The position numbers and the translations under genes were made by a program. A DNA stretch of 64,000 nt, taken from positions 2,604,001 through 2,668,000 of the forward strand of contig NZ_CP049246.1 in NCBI RefSeq assembly GCF_011046555.1. Reading direction: 5' to 3'. The notes under the pieces are model-generated. The model did no database searches. It was not told where the DNA came from and saw only the letters and a list, made by a program, of their open reading frames with translations. This DNA comes from Sphingobacterium lactis. Lineage in GTDB: Bacteria > Bacteroidota > Bacteroidia > Sphingobacteriales > Sphingobacteriaceae. Shown here piece by piece: positions 1 through 7,843 of this stretch (its first letter is position 1; each line of letters opens with the position of its first letter).

Positions 1-2
1 CA

Positions 3-317
3 GCACCAAATGCAGATGTGAAGAATAAATTATGGGATATCTACAACCAGATTGATCCGAACTTCCTTTCCGGAGATGTGGTCATGAATGTGGATGTTTC
101 CACTTCGGTAACAGGTCAGCAAGTTAAGGTGATTACCGAAAGCAGCAACCTGAATATCAGAAAAGGTCCTGGAACCGATCAGCCTATTGTAGGTAAAGCG
201 GCGAAAGATGAGATCATTACTTTAATCAGTCGCGCCAATGACCAGTGGTGGTTGGTGAGAACGAAAGACGGTGAAGAGGGCTATTGCTACGCGCAATACC
301 TTGAGCCGGTTGGTTAA
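3..317 (+). CDS. SH3-domain protein, 5'-truncated by the window edge
   Basis: The reading frame is open from the first complete codon (position 3) to a TAA at 315-317, so the true start lies upstream of the window. About the last 60 residues form a bacterial SH3 (SH3b) domain: NLNIRKGPGTDQPIVGK, a WWLVRT core strand and the end GYCYAQYL. Such domains usually bind cell-wall peptides or act as adaptors in envelope proteins. The roughly 35 residues before it (KNKLWDIYNQIDPNFLSGDV) are not diagnostic and could be the tail of a BON- or LysM-type module. A strong hairpin follows at 338-368. The SH3b call is fairly sure; the rest of the protein cannot be judged. Confidence 0.7.
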   Translation, partial: APNADVKNKLWDIYNQIDPNFLSGDVVMNVDVSTSVTGQQVKVITESSNLNIRKGPGTDQPIVGKAAKDEIITLISRANDQWWLVRTKDGEEGYCYAQYLEPVG

Positions 318-337
318 TCAGCATATCTATTGCTAGT

Positions 338-368
338 AAAGGCTGTCTGCATCATGCAGGCAGCCTTT
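338..368. terminator. Bidirectional hairpin terminator
   Basis: The arms AAAGGCTGTCTGCA and TGCAGGCAGCCTTT pair over 14 positions, with one G-T wobble, around a 3-nt loop. The hairpin sits between two convergent genes (ends at 317 and 382), and the A/T bases at both feet suit termination from either side. Confidence 0.8.
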
Positions 369-381
369 CTCTTTATTCCAT

Positions 382-1389
382 TTAGCGAACCAAACGGACA
401 ATATTACCATTGGATCCCGCAAAATAGATCTGTTTGCCATCCTTTGATTTGGCAATGACGTTAAAACTTTCCGTCGAGAAATTCCGCCAATTCTTACCGC
501 CATCTTCCGAGATATCGGAACCGGATGTCCCGGTAGCGAGCAAACGTTCCGGTGTTATGTATTTAACGCTAGAGCGATACCCAAAAACCGGTGTCGTTGG
601 TTTATTCCATGATAGTCCTGCATTGTCCGTCAACAGGATGTTGTTGGAATTGTCCTTGTCCGACATGTAGTTTCCACCGACGACCACGCCGACGCGTGCA
701 TTCAGGAAATCAATCGAAAAGATTCCCGTTCCTTCCGACCCCGACCAGATAGGTACATCCACTACATCCAATCGACTTTCTTTTTCATTTCTTTTCAACA
801 GGCTCGAATACGCACCTCCAGATCCTATATACAGCCAATCGTTGATGACCTGCAGGGAAGAACCGCTAGCGGCAAAGGCTGCTTCTCCAGATTCGGCGAA
901 CAGATGGATCACGTCGGATACGTCTGTCCAAGACTGCCCGCGATCGGTTGATTTCAACAAGCGGAAGGCGCCGGCAATGGGGTCACCCAAAACATAACCA
1001 ATTTTCCCTTGAAAATCCATGCCGTCCAGGAAAATTGCCGGATCCTCATTTCTATAGACTTCTTTCCATGTGTTTCCACCATCCTTGGTATGCAAGATCA
1101 CTGCAGGCGTGCCCGCGCTCACAATTACCGCTTCCTTAGCGCTGAAAACCTCGATATCCCGGAAATCAAGCTTTTCATAGCCTTTGGGCGATACCCAGGT
1201 CCAGGTTTTTCCAGCATCCAGGGATTTGCCGACAGTGCCACTGCTGCCACTAACCCAAACCACCTTGTTCTTATAGGTCTCTAAACCCCGAAAACTTGCT
1301 TTTTGACCTTCGACTAACGTTTCAAAGGTCTGGCCATGTAACGAAAGTGCGCACAGGCTCAGCAGGAGGGGAGCGAATATTTTTTTCAT
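382..1389 (-). CDS. Secreted YCF48/BNR-type beta-propeller protein
   Basis: About 335 residues. A signal peptide (KKIFAPLLLSLCALSLHG, then QTFE) precedes repeated blade motifs of the Asp-box/YCF48 type: GKSLDAGKTWTW, HTKDGGNTWKEV, STDRGQSWTDV, LTDNAGLSWNKP and SEDGGKNWRNF. These motifs mark beta-propellers related to photosystem-II assembly factor YCF48 and sialidase BNR repeats. In Bacteroidota they are common in periplasmic or secreted proteins of unknown role, and no sialidase active site is evident. Start chosen at MKK (1389) because it opens the signal peptide; an in-frame ATG four codons upstream (1401) is possible. It lies directly downstream of the yceH-like gene, which stops at 1405, and is almost certainly co-transcribed with it. 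The role is unknown. Confidence 0.75.
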   Translation of the reverse strand: MKKIFAPLLLSLCALSLHGQTFETLVEGQKASFRGLETYKNKVVWVSGSSGTVGKSLDAGKTWTWVSPKGYEKLDFRDIEVFSAKEAVIVSAGTPAVILHTKDGGNTWKEVYRNEDPAIFLDGMDFQGKIGYVLGDPIAGAFRLLKSTDRGQSWTDVSDVIHLFAESGEAAFAASGSSLQVINDWLYIGSGGAYSSLLKRNEKESRLDVVDVPIWSGSEGTGIFSIDFLNARVGVVVGGNYMSDKDNSNNILLTDNAGLSWNKPTTPVFGYRSSVKYITPERLLATGTSGSDISEDGGKNWRNFSTESFNVIAKSKDGKQIYFAGSNGNIVRLVR

Positions 1390-1404
1390 ACGATTCTGCA
1401 TTTA

Positions 1405-2073
1405 CTAGGTTAGATCCTGCATCAACTTGTCAAATTCCGTCCGGAGTTGGAGCAATTGCTCCTCTAATACCTGTACCCGGTCTTCCAATTCCTTTACCCG
1501 GGAGCTTCGCTCCGTGGATTGGCCTTCGGAACCCGTAGTGGACTCTTGGTAAGCTTCTTCATCAAATTCTCCGAAAAGATGGATGTAGCGGCTTTCTTTC
1601 TGACCCACCTGCTTAGGGAGCTGTTTAATATAAACAGGTTCTTCCGAACTCAATTTATTCATCAATGTTTGCACTTCATCCAGATCCTCAAACTCATAGA
1701 GCCTCCCGGAGTTGCTGTTGATCTCACCAGCCGTCAACGGACCGCGCAGAAATAACAAGCAGAGAATGGCTGTTTCCTGTGGTAGCAAAGGGAACTGAAT
1801 CGCCAGATTATGCTTATACTTCATCACCCGACTGCCTCCGCCAACCACGGTGGATACAAACCCTTTCTTCTTCAAGCTATCAATGACATGCACGATGGTT
1901 TCTTCATCATACTGCACAACAGGCTTCCGCGAGCTCTTTTGATTGCAGGCCGTTTGCAGGGCATTCAATGTTAAAGGATAATTTTCAGGTGTCGTCTTTG
2001 ATTTCTCAATGAGCGAACCTAATACGCGAATTTCTTCTGGACTTAATTGGGGTATTGTTGCATTCTCTTCCAT
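1405..2073 (-). CDS. YceH family protein (DUF480)
   Basis: 222 residues, the normal length for the family. The N-terminal half carries typical YceH signatures: SPEEIRVLGSLIEKSKTTPE and YPLTLNALQTACNQKSSR. Further blocks are GGGSRVMKYKH and LLPQETAILCLLFLRGPLTAGEI. YceH proteins fold as two winged-helix domains, suggesting nucleic-acid binding, but no function is established. The C-terminus (from about residue 180) is a coiled coil, VKELEDRVQVLEEQLLQLR. The gene starts about 500 bp from the small lipoprotein gene upstream, and its stop is only a few bases from the YCF48-like gene, suggesting a two-gene transcript ending at the 338-368 hairpin. Confidence 0.85.
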   Translation of the reverse strand: MEENATIPQLSPEEIRVLGSLIEKSKTTPENYPLTLNALQTACNQKSSRKPVVQYDEETIVHVIDSLKKKGFVSTVVGGGSRVMKYKHNLAIQFPLLPQETAILCLLFLRGPLTAGEINSNSGRLYEFEDLDEVQTLMNKLSSEEPVYIKQLPKQVGQKESRYIHLFGEFDEEAYQESTTGSEGQSTERSSRVKELEDRVQVLEEQLLQLRTEFDKLMQDLT

Positions 2074-2223
2074 TCCTTAAAGATAAGGGATAGAAATCAA
2101 TTCTGTGTATGGGAATGGAGTAGATTTATTTGCAAATCCATTCCCGGTTCTGTCTGCTGTAGGATTAAAGAATGGTATCCACCAGCTAATATTTCAGTCG
2201 AAACGAAAATTCGCCCTTCAAGT

Positions 2224-2571
2224 CTAATCCACAAAAGCTTTTTTACAGCTGTCGTAAACCAGTGCTACCGCGGTGAGCTTCCTATAATCCTCGATTTCAA
2301 TTTTCTCCTTTTCACAGGTATAGCCAAATTTAGGAGGTTCATGTAAGCAATTTTCACAACCTGAAATTGGCGTCGGGTAATAGATGGTTTTTCCTTCATA
2401 GTTGGATTTTGACAAATTATAGCCCGTTTCACCGTCAATGGTACATTGTAAGTCATCCTTAAAAAGTTCTTTCATTGCTAAATCACAGGGCGATACATTC
2501 TTGGTGTCATCTTTATCACAGCCAATTAATGCCAGACAGGCAATAAAGAGGGGTAGGGTTCGTTTTATCAT
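2224..2571 (-). CDS. Small lipoprotein of unknown function
   Basis: 115 residues with a clear type-II signal peptide: MIKRTLPLFIACLALIGC, where Cys18 is the probable lipidated residue, followed by DKDD. Asp at +2 to the Cys does not imply inner-membrane retention in this phylum. The mature part has six further cysteines (at PCDLAM, LQCTI, SGCENC, YTCEKE and DSCKK), which could form disulfides. No recognised domain. It is separated from yceH by about 150 bp and is probably transcribed alone, with upstream DNA running into the palindromic repeat at 2974. The lipoprotein call is confident; the function is unknown. Confidence 0.65.
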   Translation of the reverse strand: MIKRTLPLFIACLALIGCDKDDTKNVSPCDLAMKELFKDDLQCTIDGETGYNLSKSNYEGKTIYYPTPISGCENCLHEPPKFGYTCEKEKIEIEDYRKLTAVALVYDSCKKAFVD

Positions 2572-2973
2572 AATTAATGGTTTTATTGGATAACGTTTTA
2601 AGCTATCTTTTTGCTACACGCAAACATTGATTTAAATTAGAATTTTTTCTTTAGAAATAGGATTCCGAGGGATGAAATAGATGGATGCTGTGAATAACAC
2701 GCTTAACACTTAGAATTTGCAGAGTGAATGTTAAATCTGTGCTAATTTTTTTAAGTACGGAAATTCTTTCTTACTTTCAAATATCAATCTACCAAGATGG
2801 GGTCCGAAAATCCTGGAATCAACATATTTTACGAAATCGTGAATATTTCTCCTGTTTAATTCAATTAGTTTTATTGCCAACACGCTGACGCCTGATGATA
2901 TATTTATAATTCAGGCCACTTCCTTAGTATATCCGCAATTAAAGATGGTAACATACTGCGTTGGATGGGGCTA
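2572..2973. other. AT-rich intergenic DNA upstream of the lipoprotein gene
   Basis: About 400 bp with no ORF of credible length or composition and no RNA gene that I recognise. It presumably carries the promoter of the lipoprotein gene (start 2571) and ends at the palindromic element beginning at 2974. Confidence 0.6.
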
Positions 2974-3095
2974 GACCTTGTCTGAGGTGCGTCCGTGGTG
3001 CGTGCGGAGTTCTACCGTGGTGAGAGCGTGCCTATAGACACGGTCTCACCACGCTCTCAGTACGCTCTCACCACGCTCTCACCTCAGACAAGGTC
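2974..3095. repeat. 122-bp imperfect palindrome made of 11-bp units
   Basis: The outer 16 bases, GACCTTGTCTGAGGTG (2974-2989), are exactly complementary to 3080-3095. The centre is CTATAG at 3032-3037. Pairing the arms by hand gives 48 of 61 matches. Each arm is itself a degenerate tandem array with an 11-bp period: CTCTCACCACG-type units on the right (GTCTCACCACG, CTCTCAGTACG, CTCTCACCACG, CTCTCACCTCA) and GTGGTGAGAGC-type units on the left. It is noncoding, and an IS3 element sits immediately to its right. It could be a REP- or MITE-like interspersed repeat. Confidence 0.85.
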
Positions 3096-3096
3096 C
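3094..3096. repeat. Target-site duplication, left copy (TCC)
   Basis: TCC directly before the left terminal repeat; the same three bases follow the right terminal repeat at 4657-4659. A 3-bp duplication is normal for IS3-family elements. The duplicated triplet overlaps the last bases of the palindrome at 2974-3095. Confidence 0.65.
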
Positions 3097-3121
3097 TGTC
3101 TTGTCCTTATATAGCTATACA
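3097..3121 (+). repeat. IS left terminal inverted repeat
   Basis: Begins TGTCTTGTCC and ends AGCTATACA. It matches the complement of 4632-4656 at 19 of 25 positions, with the best conservation in the inner nine bases. Confidence 0.75.
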
Positions 3122-3178
3122 AATTATTGGATTAATTCTGAATTGATTATACAGGCAAATTTGGTAATACTATATGTA

Positions 3179-4060
3179 CTATACAAACTCTTTCTGCACT
3201 ATTGGATATTTTTTCGGTCTCCATCTCTTTCTCAGCGCACCTGACCTCATATGTGCCTGTTCAGGTGTGAGGTAATCACAGCTCGCGTGGGGCCTTAGGT
3301 TGTTGTATACCCTGATGTTCTCCCTGATCTTTCTTGTGGTCTCCCTCAGGCCACTCTGTGATGCGTAGAGGTCAAACTCCGCCTTCAGTATGCCGTTCAC
3401 CCGTTCGGCTATCGCATTCTCATAGGGATCCCCGTTCTCGGTCATGCTGACCCCGATCCCGTTGGTGCGTAGGATATCCACATAGCCTTTGCTACAGTAC
3501 TGCGAACCCCGATCGGAGTGGTGTATGAGTCCCTTTCCCGGATACTGCCTCTGCTGCAGTGCCATCTGCAGGGCATCGATACATCCCTGTGCCGAGAGGT
3601 CGCCCCTGAACGCCCAGCCCACTATCTTTCTGGAATAGGCATCGGTGACCAGGCTCAGATATCCCCAGCGCCGGTTGAGCTGTACATAGGTGATGTCGCT
3701 TACCCAGACCTGCTCGGGGCGCTCGACCGCAAGTTCCTTTATCAGGTTTCTGTACTTCTTCATCCAGTGCCGCGAATCGGTGGTGACCGCCTTCCTCTTC
3801 CTGACCCTGATCTGTAGGGAATGCTCCCTCATCAGGGCGAAGAGATAGTCGCGGCCGATCCTGATCCCATGTTCCTGCAGGGGGCCGGCGAGCATATGGA
3901 GCAGCTTCCGGGTACCGATCCTCTTCTGTTCGCTGCGTATCCGCAGCACGTGCTGCAGGATGATCTCGTCCTTCAGTCCGACATCCTGCACCCGCCACTG
4001 GCGGTCATAGTACGCATGCCTTGTTTTGCCAAACAGTCCGCAGATCAAACGGATCCCCAT
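3179..4060 (-). CDS. IS3-family transposase OrfB (DDE integrase domain)
   Basis: 293 residues from the internal ATG. An N-terminal HTH_21-like region (KDEIILQHVLRIRSEQKRIGTRKL) is followed by an rve integrase core. The acidic catalytic residues are visible in VWVSDITYVQL (first Asp), LIHHSDRGSQYCS (second Asp) and NAIAERVNGILKAEF (Glu). The C-terminus (YNNLRPHASCDYLTPEQAH) is typical of the family. The frame is open upstream of the ATG into the end of orfA, so the active product is probably an OrfAB fusion made by a -1 frameshift rather than this stand-alone protein. It catalyses strand transfer at the IS ends. No damage is seen. Confidence 0.93.
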   Translation of the reverse strand: MGIRLICGLFGKTRHAYYDRQWRVQDVGLKDEIILQHVLRIRSEQKRIGTRKLLHMLAGPLQEHGIRIGRDYLFALMREHSLQIRVRKRKAVTTDSRHWMKKYRNLIKELAVERPEQVWVSDITYVQLNRRWGYLSLVTDAYSRKIVGWAFRGDLSAQGCIDALQMALQQRQYPGKGLIHHSDRGSQYCSKGYVDILRTNGIGVSMTENGDPYENAIAERVNGILKAEFDLYASQSGLRETTRKIRENIRVYNNLRPHASCDYLTPEQAHMRSGALRKRWRPKKYPIVQKEFV

Positions 4061-4083
4061 TGCTGGGGATTCCTGTTTGATCT

Positions 4084-4617
4084 TTACGACCGCTTGGCAC
4101 CAGACTTTTTTCTGATGTCGATCTTGAGCTGTTCCTCGGCAATATCGATCATGGTATCCAATGCCCTGATCTTCAGGTTTGCATATTCCAGGGCCTTCTT
4201 CAGGGCCAGGATCTCTGCCTCTTTGGGGTCTACGGGTTTCTTGTTGGCCATATCATCGGGTTCTGGGGAACTAAGTTCGGTATTTTTCCCCTTATATTCC
4301 CTGACCCATCTGGAGACCGTACCGCAGGAGATATCAAAGGTGTTCCCCGCCCGGTAGGCGCTCATCCCGTCCTGGACCGCCCTGATCACTGAACGCTTCA
4401 GCTCGGTGGTATACCGCTTTGCCCCAATGGGCTGTCGCCCGAACTTCTTCATCCAGCGGATCAGGCTCACTTCGGAGACACCGTACTGTTCCATCAGGTC
4501 CCGGCGGGGGACCCCAAGTTCGATCTGATCCAGCATGTGGAGGATCAAACGCTTGTCGAATGGCTGCTTCTTACTGGTCCGCTCAGCGAACTCAAACTCT
4601 CTTTCTATTGTTTCCAT
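4084..4617 (-). CDS. IS3-family OrfA (helix-turn-helix protein)
   Basis: 177 residues. Two helix-turn-helix stretches are visible: LEQ-type QIELGVPRRDLMEQYGVSEV and later DGMSAYRAGNTFDISCGTVS, each followed by a RW(M/V) recognition end. A leucine-rich coiled-coil end (EAEILALKKALEYANLKIRA) is typical of the multimerisation helix of IS3 OrfA. The last codons, AGA AAA AAG TCT, contain the slippery heptamer, then the frame runs to TAA at 4084. On its own it binds terminal repeats and can repress transposition; fused to OrfB it directs the transposase. Its ATG lies just inside the right terminal repeat (4632-4656). Confidence 0.9.
   Translation of the reverse strand: METIEREFEFAERTSKKQPFDKRLILHMLDQIELGVPRRDLMEQYGVSEVSLIRWMKKFGRQPIGAKRYTTELKRSVIRAVQDGMSAYRAGNTFDISCGTVSRWVREYKGKNTELSSPEPDDMANKKPVDPKEAEILALKKALEYANLKIRALDTMIDIAEEQLKIDIRKKSGAKRS
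4105..4111 (-). promoter_or_regulatory. Programmed -1 frameshift heptamer A_AAA_AAG
   Basis: Minus-strand heptamer A AAA AAG lies in the zero frame of orfA, ten codons before its stop. After slipping back one base the ribosome reads GTC TGG TGC and continues without a stop into orfB (VWCQAVVKIKQESPAMGIRL). This is the classic IS3-family arrangement. Confidence 0.85.
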
Positions 4618-4631
4618 ACACTTTGTTTTTG

Positions 4632-4656
4632 TGTATAGCTTTTTTAGGATTGGACA
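4632..4656 (-). repeat. IS right terminal inverted repeat
   Basis: On the minus strand it begins TGTCCAATCC and ends AGCTATACA, the partner of 3097-3121. It is followed outside by TCC (4657-4659), the right copy of the target duplication. Confidence 0.75.
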
Positions 4657-5043
4657 TCCCTAGTGAAAAGTTGGCAAGTATTGTTGGTTTTTACTGAAAA
4701 CTCATTTTAAAACACTGAAATTCAGTTTTTTACAAGTTGTTTTGGGTGGTTTTGGTAATTCACTAAAAAATAGAGATTTGGCTAGGTTTGCTCCATAAAA
4801 TGAGGGATTTCAGCATATTTTGGATTTTATAGAGTTTTTGGGGTGTTTAGGGATATTTAAAAATATTAATCAGTATATAATTCAAATTTATTTCGTAGGT
4901 TTAATTAAGGTTTTGAAGCTTCGATAATACTAAGGCATTGACTTGTAGGTGTATTGATTAGGGGGATGAAACGGTGTATGCATTATCATGCTTAGCAAAC
5001 CATCTATCTAAAACGATTCATTTATATTTTTAATTTAATTGGT
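4657..5043. other. AT-rich intergenic DNA right of the IS
   Basis: About 390 bp with no credible ORF. The first bases, TCCCTAG, are the far side of the IS target; with the IS removed they would join the palindrome end and place CTAG close to both of its outer ends. The rest presumably holds the promoter of the lipoprotein gene at 5044, but I see no clear TAnnTTTG box. Confidence 0.5.
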
Positions 5044-6378
5044 ATGAAATTGAAGTTTGAAATTTTAATCTTGCTAATGATTTTTATCGCTTGTGGTAAT
5101 GGGAAAGATAAAAAAAACAGTCAGCGTTCGTCTCAAGATGATCTTTTAAAAAATGAGCAGAAAGATACTGTGGATAGTATATATGTAAAGTTTGAGCCTG
5201 GTGCCGATTTTCGATTAGATATTCTATCTGTTCAATTAAATCAGGAGTCTGTTAAGCCACAAGAAAATTTCAAAGCCTATTTTTTTGATAAATTTTCCAA
5301 TTTAAAATATTTTCCTATTCCTACTGATGTTCTCTATCCAATAAGTCCCGGGGATAGTCTGATTATTTCATCTAAGAACAACCTCCCATATATAAAAGTC
5401 TTAAATAATAAAAAGTATACCGAACGTGAGTTGAATTTGGCTACAGAATTGTCAGATAAGAGCCTTAGCATTTTTGAATACTTATTTAAAAGAAAAGGTA
5501 CGCCTGAAGACCAGTATAATTCGACGGTGAATTATGTGGATAGTTTGGTGGGTAAAGGCGAGTTGAGCCAAGAGTATGCGGAATGGATAAAAAAGGAAGC
5601 TGAATACAGTTATCTAAAATTGTCGTTAACTAAAAATATAAAAACTGATCCAATTGATATAAAGGATAAAATAAATATTGATGAAAATTTAGAGATTTAT
5701 AATTACAGAGGATTATTATGGAAGCAAATGGACAATTCGTTGAAAGAGGATAAGTCGATTGATAATATAATAAAGGTTGCCGATGCCAATTTTACGGGTG
5801 CTAGTAAAGACTATGTGCTTTATAAATTTGCAAATCAAACGCTTCCCACTTTAGATGCCGAAAAAGCTAAATCGGATGTTGCCAAGTTGCATGATCATTT
5901 TGCAGATAAGACCTACCATACTTTACTAACCTCAAGATATCAAGATACCTACCAGACAACAACAACGGCTGCAGATCAGTTTTTGCAGCCAAATGGCGAA
6001 ACCATTTCACTTGCGGATTTACTTGCAAAATACAAAGGAAAGATGGTTTACATCGATTTCTGGGCAAGTTGGTGCATGCCCTGCCGAGCTGAGTTCCCAT
6101 CTAGTCACGCCTTGAAAAAAAGAATGGATAATGATAAAGTAGCTTTTGTATATATTTCCATCGATAAGGTTCAGAACGATTGGTTAAAAGCAAATAACGA
6201 AGAGAAATTAAGCGTAACAGATAGTTATTTAGTATTAAACCAAAAAGAATCTAGTTTATTGAACAAGTATAAACTCGGAACCATTCCCAGGTATTTCATT
6301 ATGGATAAGGAGGGCAAAATAATCCATAGTGATGCCCCTCGGCCAAGTTCTCCTGAAATTGAAAAGCTGTTGCGATAA
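5044..6378 (+). CDS. TlpA-like thioredoxin-domain lipoprotein
   Basis: 444 residues. The signal peptide ends in a lipobox (LMIFIACG), so this is probably a lipoprotein facing the periplasm. Residues 20 to about 300 are a helical N-terminal region without a recognised domain. The C-terminal ~130 residues are a TlpA/AhpC-TSA thioredoxin fold with FWASWCMPCRAEFP (Cys344 and Cys347), VYISIDK and a cis-Pro-type loop GTIPRYFIMD. Such proteins exchange disulfides in periplasmic substrates. A second protein of the same fold follows after 140 bp, and the IS element lies upstream. Codon use is AT-rich compared with the housekeeping genes nearby. The substrate is unknown. Confidence 0.85.
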   Translation: MKLKFEILILLMIFIACGNGKDKKNSQRSSQDDLLKNEQKDTVDSIYVKFEPGADFRLDILSVQLNQESVKPQENFKAYFFDKFSNLKYFPIPTDVLYPISPGDSLIISSKNNLPYIKVLNNKKYTERELNLATELSDKSLSIFEYLFKRKGTPEDQYNSTVNYVDSLVGKGELSQEYAEWIKKEAEYSYLKLSLTKNIKTDPIDIKDKINIDENLEIYNYRGLLWKQMDNSLKEDKSIDNIIKVADANFTGASKDYVLYKFANQTLPTLDAEKAKSDVAKLHDHFADKTYHTLLTSRYQDTYQTTTTAADQFLQPNGETISLADLLAKYKGKMVYIDFWASWCMPCRAEFPSSHALKKRMDNDKVAFVYISIDKVQNDWLKANNEEKLSVTDSYLVLNQKESSLLNKYKLGTIPRYFIMDKEGKIIHSDAPRPSSPEIEKLLR

Positions 6379-6518
6379 TAGGGGATAAGGGATGGCTTAG
6401 TTGTTGAAGATTCTATGGATGATCATTTGGAGAGTCCATCCATGCTAACCCTTAAAGATGTACTATTTGAATATGGTCTAAAGTCAGCAGCAGTCCGTAA
6501 AAGAAACTATAAATCATT

Positions 6519-7625
6519 ATGAAGCTTATTATTTTATTTTTATTTGTTTTTTGCCTACAGCTCACCCACGGTCAACCGGTTAAACCTTATCATATTCAAG
6601 GTCATATAGAAAACCTTGATAATAAAATGGTCTATTTGGTAGATTTAGGAGCTTTTTATTTTCTGAAAGACAAGGATTTGGTTTTGGACTCATGTATGTC
6701 CAATAATGGTTATTTTGAATTCAAGGGAAATATTTCAGAAAACATGCAATGTGCAATTAAAGTTCCTCAGGAAACGAATCAATACTTAGTTTTCATCCTT
6801 GAAAAAGGGACTATTTCGATTACAGGTGAATTATCCAGTTTATACAGAGGAAAAGTGGATGGTGGAATAGAAAATAGCCTCTATAAGCGGAGTGGTGAGA
6901 TTAGGCGTCCTTATGCAGCCCTTATAAATAACCTGGCTGATAGTCTGTCGAAATATAAAGATGAAGGAAGTAAATATAACGACTTCAGATTAAGATACGA
7001 TTCACTTAACTCAACGATGAATTATGAAAAAGAGATGTTTATAAAAAATAATCCAAATGCCTATGCTTCATTATTATTAATCAATGAAATGTTTCACAGC
7101 AATATGAGTTTGGACTATATAAGTGATCAATTTAATGTTTTGTCCATTTCATTAAAAGCGAGTCAAAGTGGAATGATTGTACAAAAAAGATTATTACAAA
7201 ATAATATAAGCCAAAATGTTTTGGAAGAATTTTCCGGTAGAGATATTAATGGTCACATAATTAATGCTGATAAATATAAAGGTAAAGTTACAATTATAGA
7301 CTTCTGGGCTAGTTGGTGTATACCCTGCATCGAAAAGTTACCAGTTTTACATCAATTAAATGAACGATACAGAGATCGCATCAATATTCTCTCAATTTCT
7401 TTAGATCGAAATATAAACTCATGGAAAAAAGCAGTAGAACAGCATAACATCACATGGGATAATTTCTGCGATGGTTTAGCAGGAAGAAATCCTTTGGTAG
7501 TAGAATTAAATATCATTGAAATTCCACGTATAGTTGTTTTAGATAAAGATGGTCTCCTTATATATGACAGTAAAAATGATGATTTTGAAGTAGATGAATT
7601 TATGGAAACAATCTTAGAGATATAA
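6519..7625 (+). CDS. DUF4369/TlpA-type thioredoxin protein
   Basis: 368 residues. A signal peptide without lipobox (MKLIILFLFVFCLQLTHG, then QPVKPY) is followed by a DUF4369-like beta domain (HIQGHIENLDNKMVYLVDL, then KGNISENMQCAIKVPQ). The C-terminal thioredoxin domain carries DFWASWCIPCIEKLP (Cys267 and Cys270) and EIPRIVVLDKDG. It is a common Bacteroidota periplasmic disulfide reductase architecture. The second gene of an apparent thioredoxin pair, in the same orientation and equally AT-rich. Specific partner proteins cannot be inferred. Confidence 0.85.
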   Translation: MKLIILFLFVFCLQLTHGQPVKPYHIQGHIENLDNKMVYLVDLGAFYFLKDKDLVLDSCMSNNGYFEFKGNISENMQCAIKVPQETNQYLVFILEKGTISITGELSSLYRGKVDGGIENSLYKRSGEIRRPYAALINNLADSLSKYKDEGSKYNDFRLRYDSLNSTMNYEKEMFIKNNPNAYASLLLINEMFHSNMSLDYISDQFNVLSISLKASQSGMIVQKRLLQNNISQNVLEEFSGRDINGHIINADKYKGKVTIIDFWASWCIPCIEKLPVLHQLNERYRDRINILSISLDRNINSWKKAVEQHNITWDNFCDGLAGRNPLVVELNIIEIPRIVVLDKDGLLIYDSKNDDFEVDEFMETILEI

Positions 7626-7724
7626 AAAGGTAGTGAATATAGTTGGGAATTTTTACTCATATCTCAGTATTAGAAGTTAAAAACCCGCCATAGGTCTAAC
7701 TACTAACTACTACCTACTAAATAC

Positions 7725-7749
7725 AAAAGCTCGTCGAAGACGAGCTTTT
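7725..7749 (-). terminator. Terminator of the tRNA-Gly/tRNA-Leu transcript
   Basis: AAAAGCTCGTC and GACGAGCTTTT form an 11-bp stem around a GAA loop. It lies 5 bp beyond the tRNA-Leu 3' end on the minus strand, and could also serve the plus-strand gene ending at 7625. Confidence 0.75.
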
Positions 7750-7753
7750 CAAG

Positions 7754-7838
7754 TACCTAGGGCGGGAATCGAACCCGCACTCCTTTAACAGGAACAGGAT
7801 TTTAAGTCCTGCGTGTCTACCAGTTCCACCACCTAGGC
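7754..7838 (-). tRNA. tRNA-Leu (TAA anticodon)
   Basis: 85 nt on the minus strand, a class-II tRNA with a long variable arm. Acceptor GCCTAGG pairs with CCTAGGT (one G-T pair). The anticodon loop ACTTAAAAT inside the CAGG/CCTG stem reads TAA, and the T arm is GGGTTCGATTCCC. CCA is not encoded. It follows tRNA-Gly by 5 bp. Confidence 0.95.
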
Positions 7839-7843
7839 AACTG

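Larger units (their letters stand above)
3097..4656 (-). mobile_element. IS3-family insertion sequence, complete, about 1560 bp
   Basis: The element is bounded by imperfect terminal inverted repeats at 3097-3121 and 4632-4656. Both start TGTC and end AGCTATACA, with 19 of 25 positions matching by hand alignment, and TCC duplications lie on both sides. It encodes orfA (4084-4617) and orfB (3179-4060) on the minus strand, joined by a canonical A_AAA_AAG frameshift heptamer at 4105-4111. The length and two-frame organisation fit the IS3 family, perhaps the IS150 group. Both frames are intact and the catalytic residues are present, so it may be active. The reading frames are visibly richer in G+C than the flanking AT-rich DNA, consistent with recent arrival. 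Confidence 0.9.

Noticed and set aside
7691..7720. Short CTA/ACTA tandem runs between the thioredoxin gene and the tRNAs
   Set aside because: Only a few irregular copies in 30 bp; no flanking structure except the terminator.
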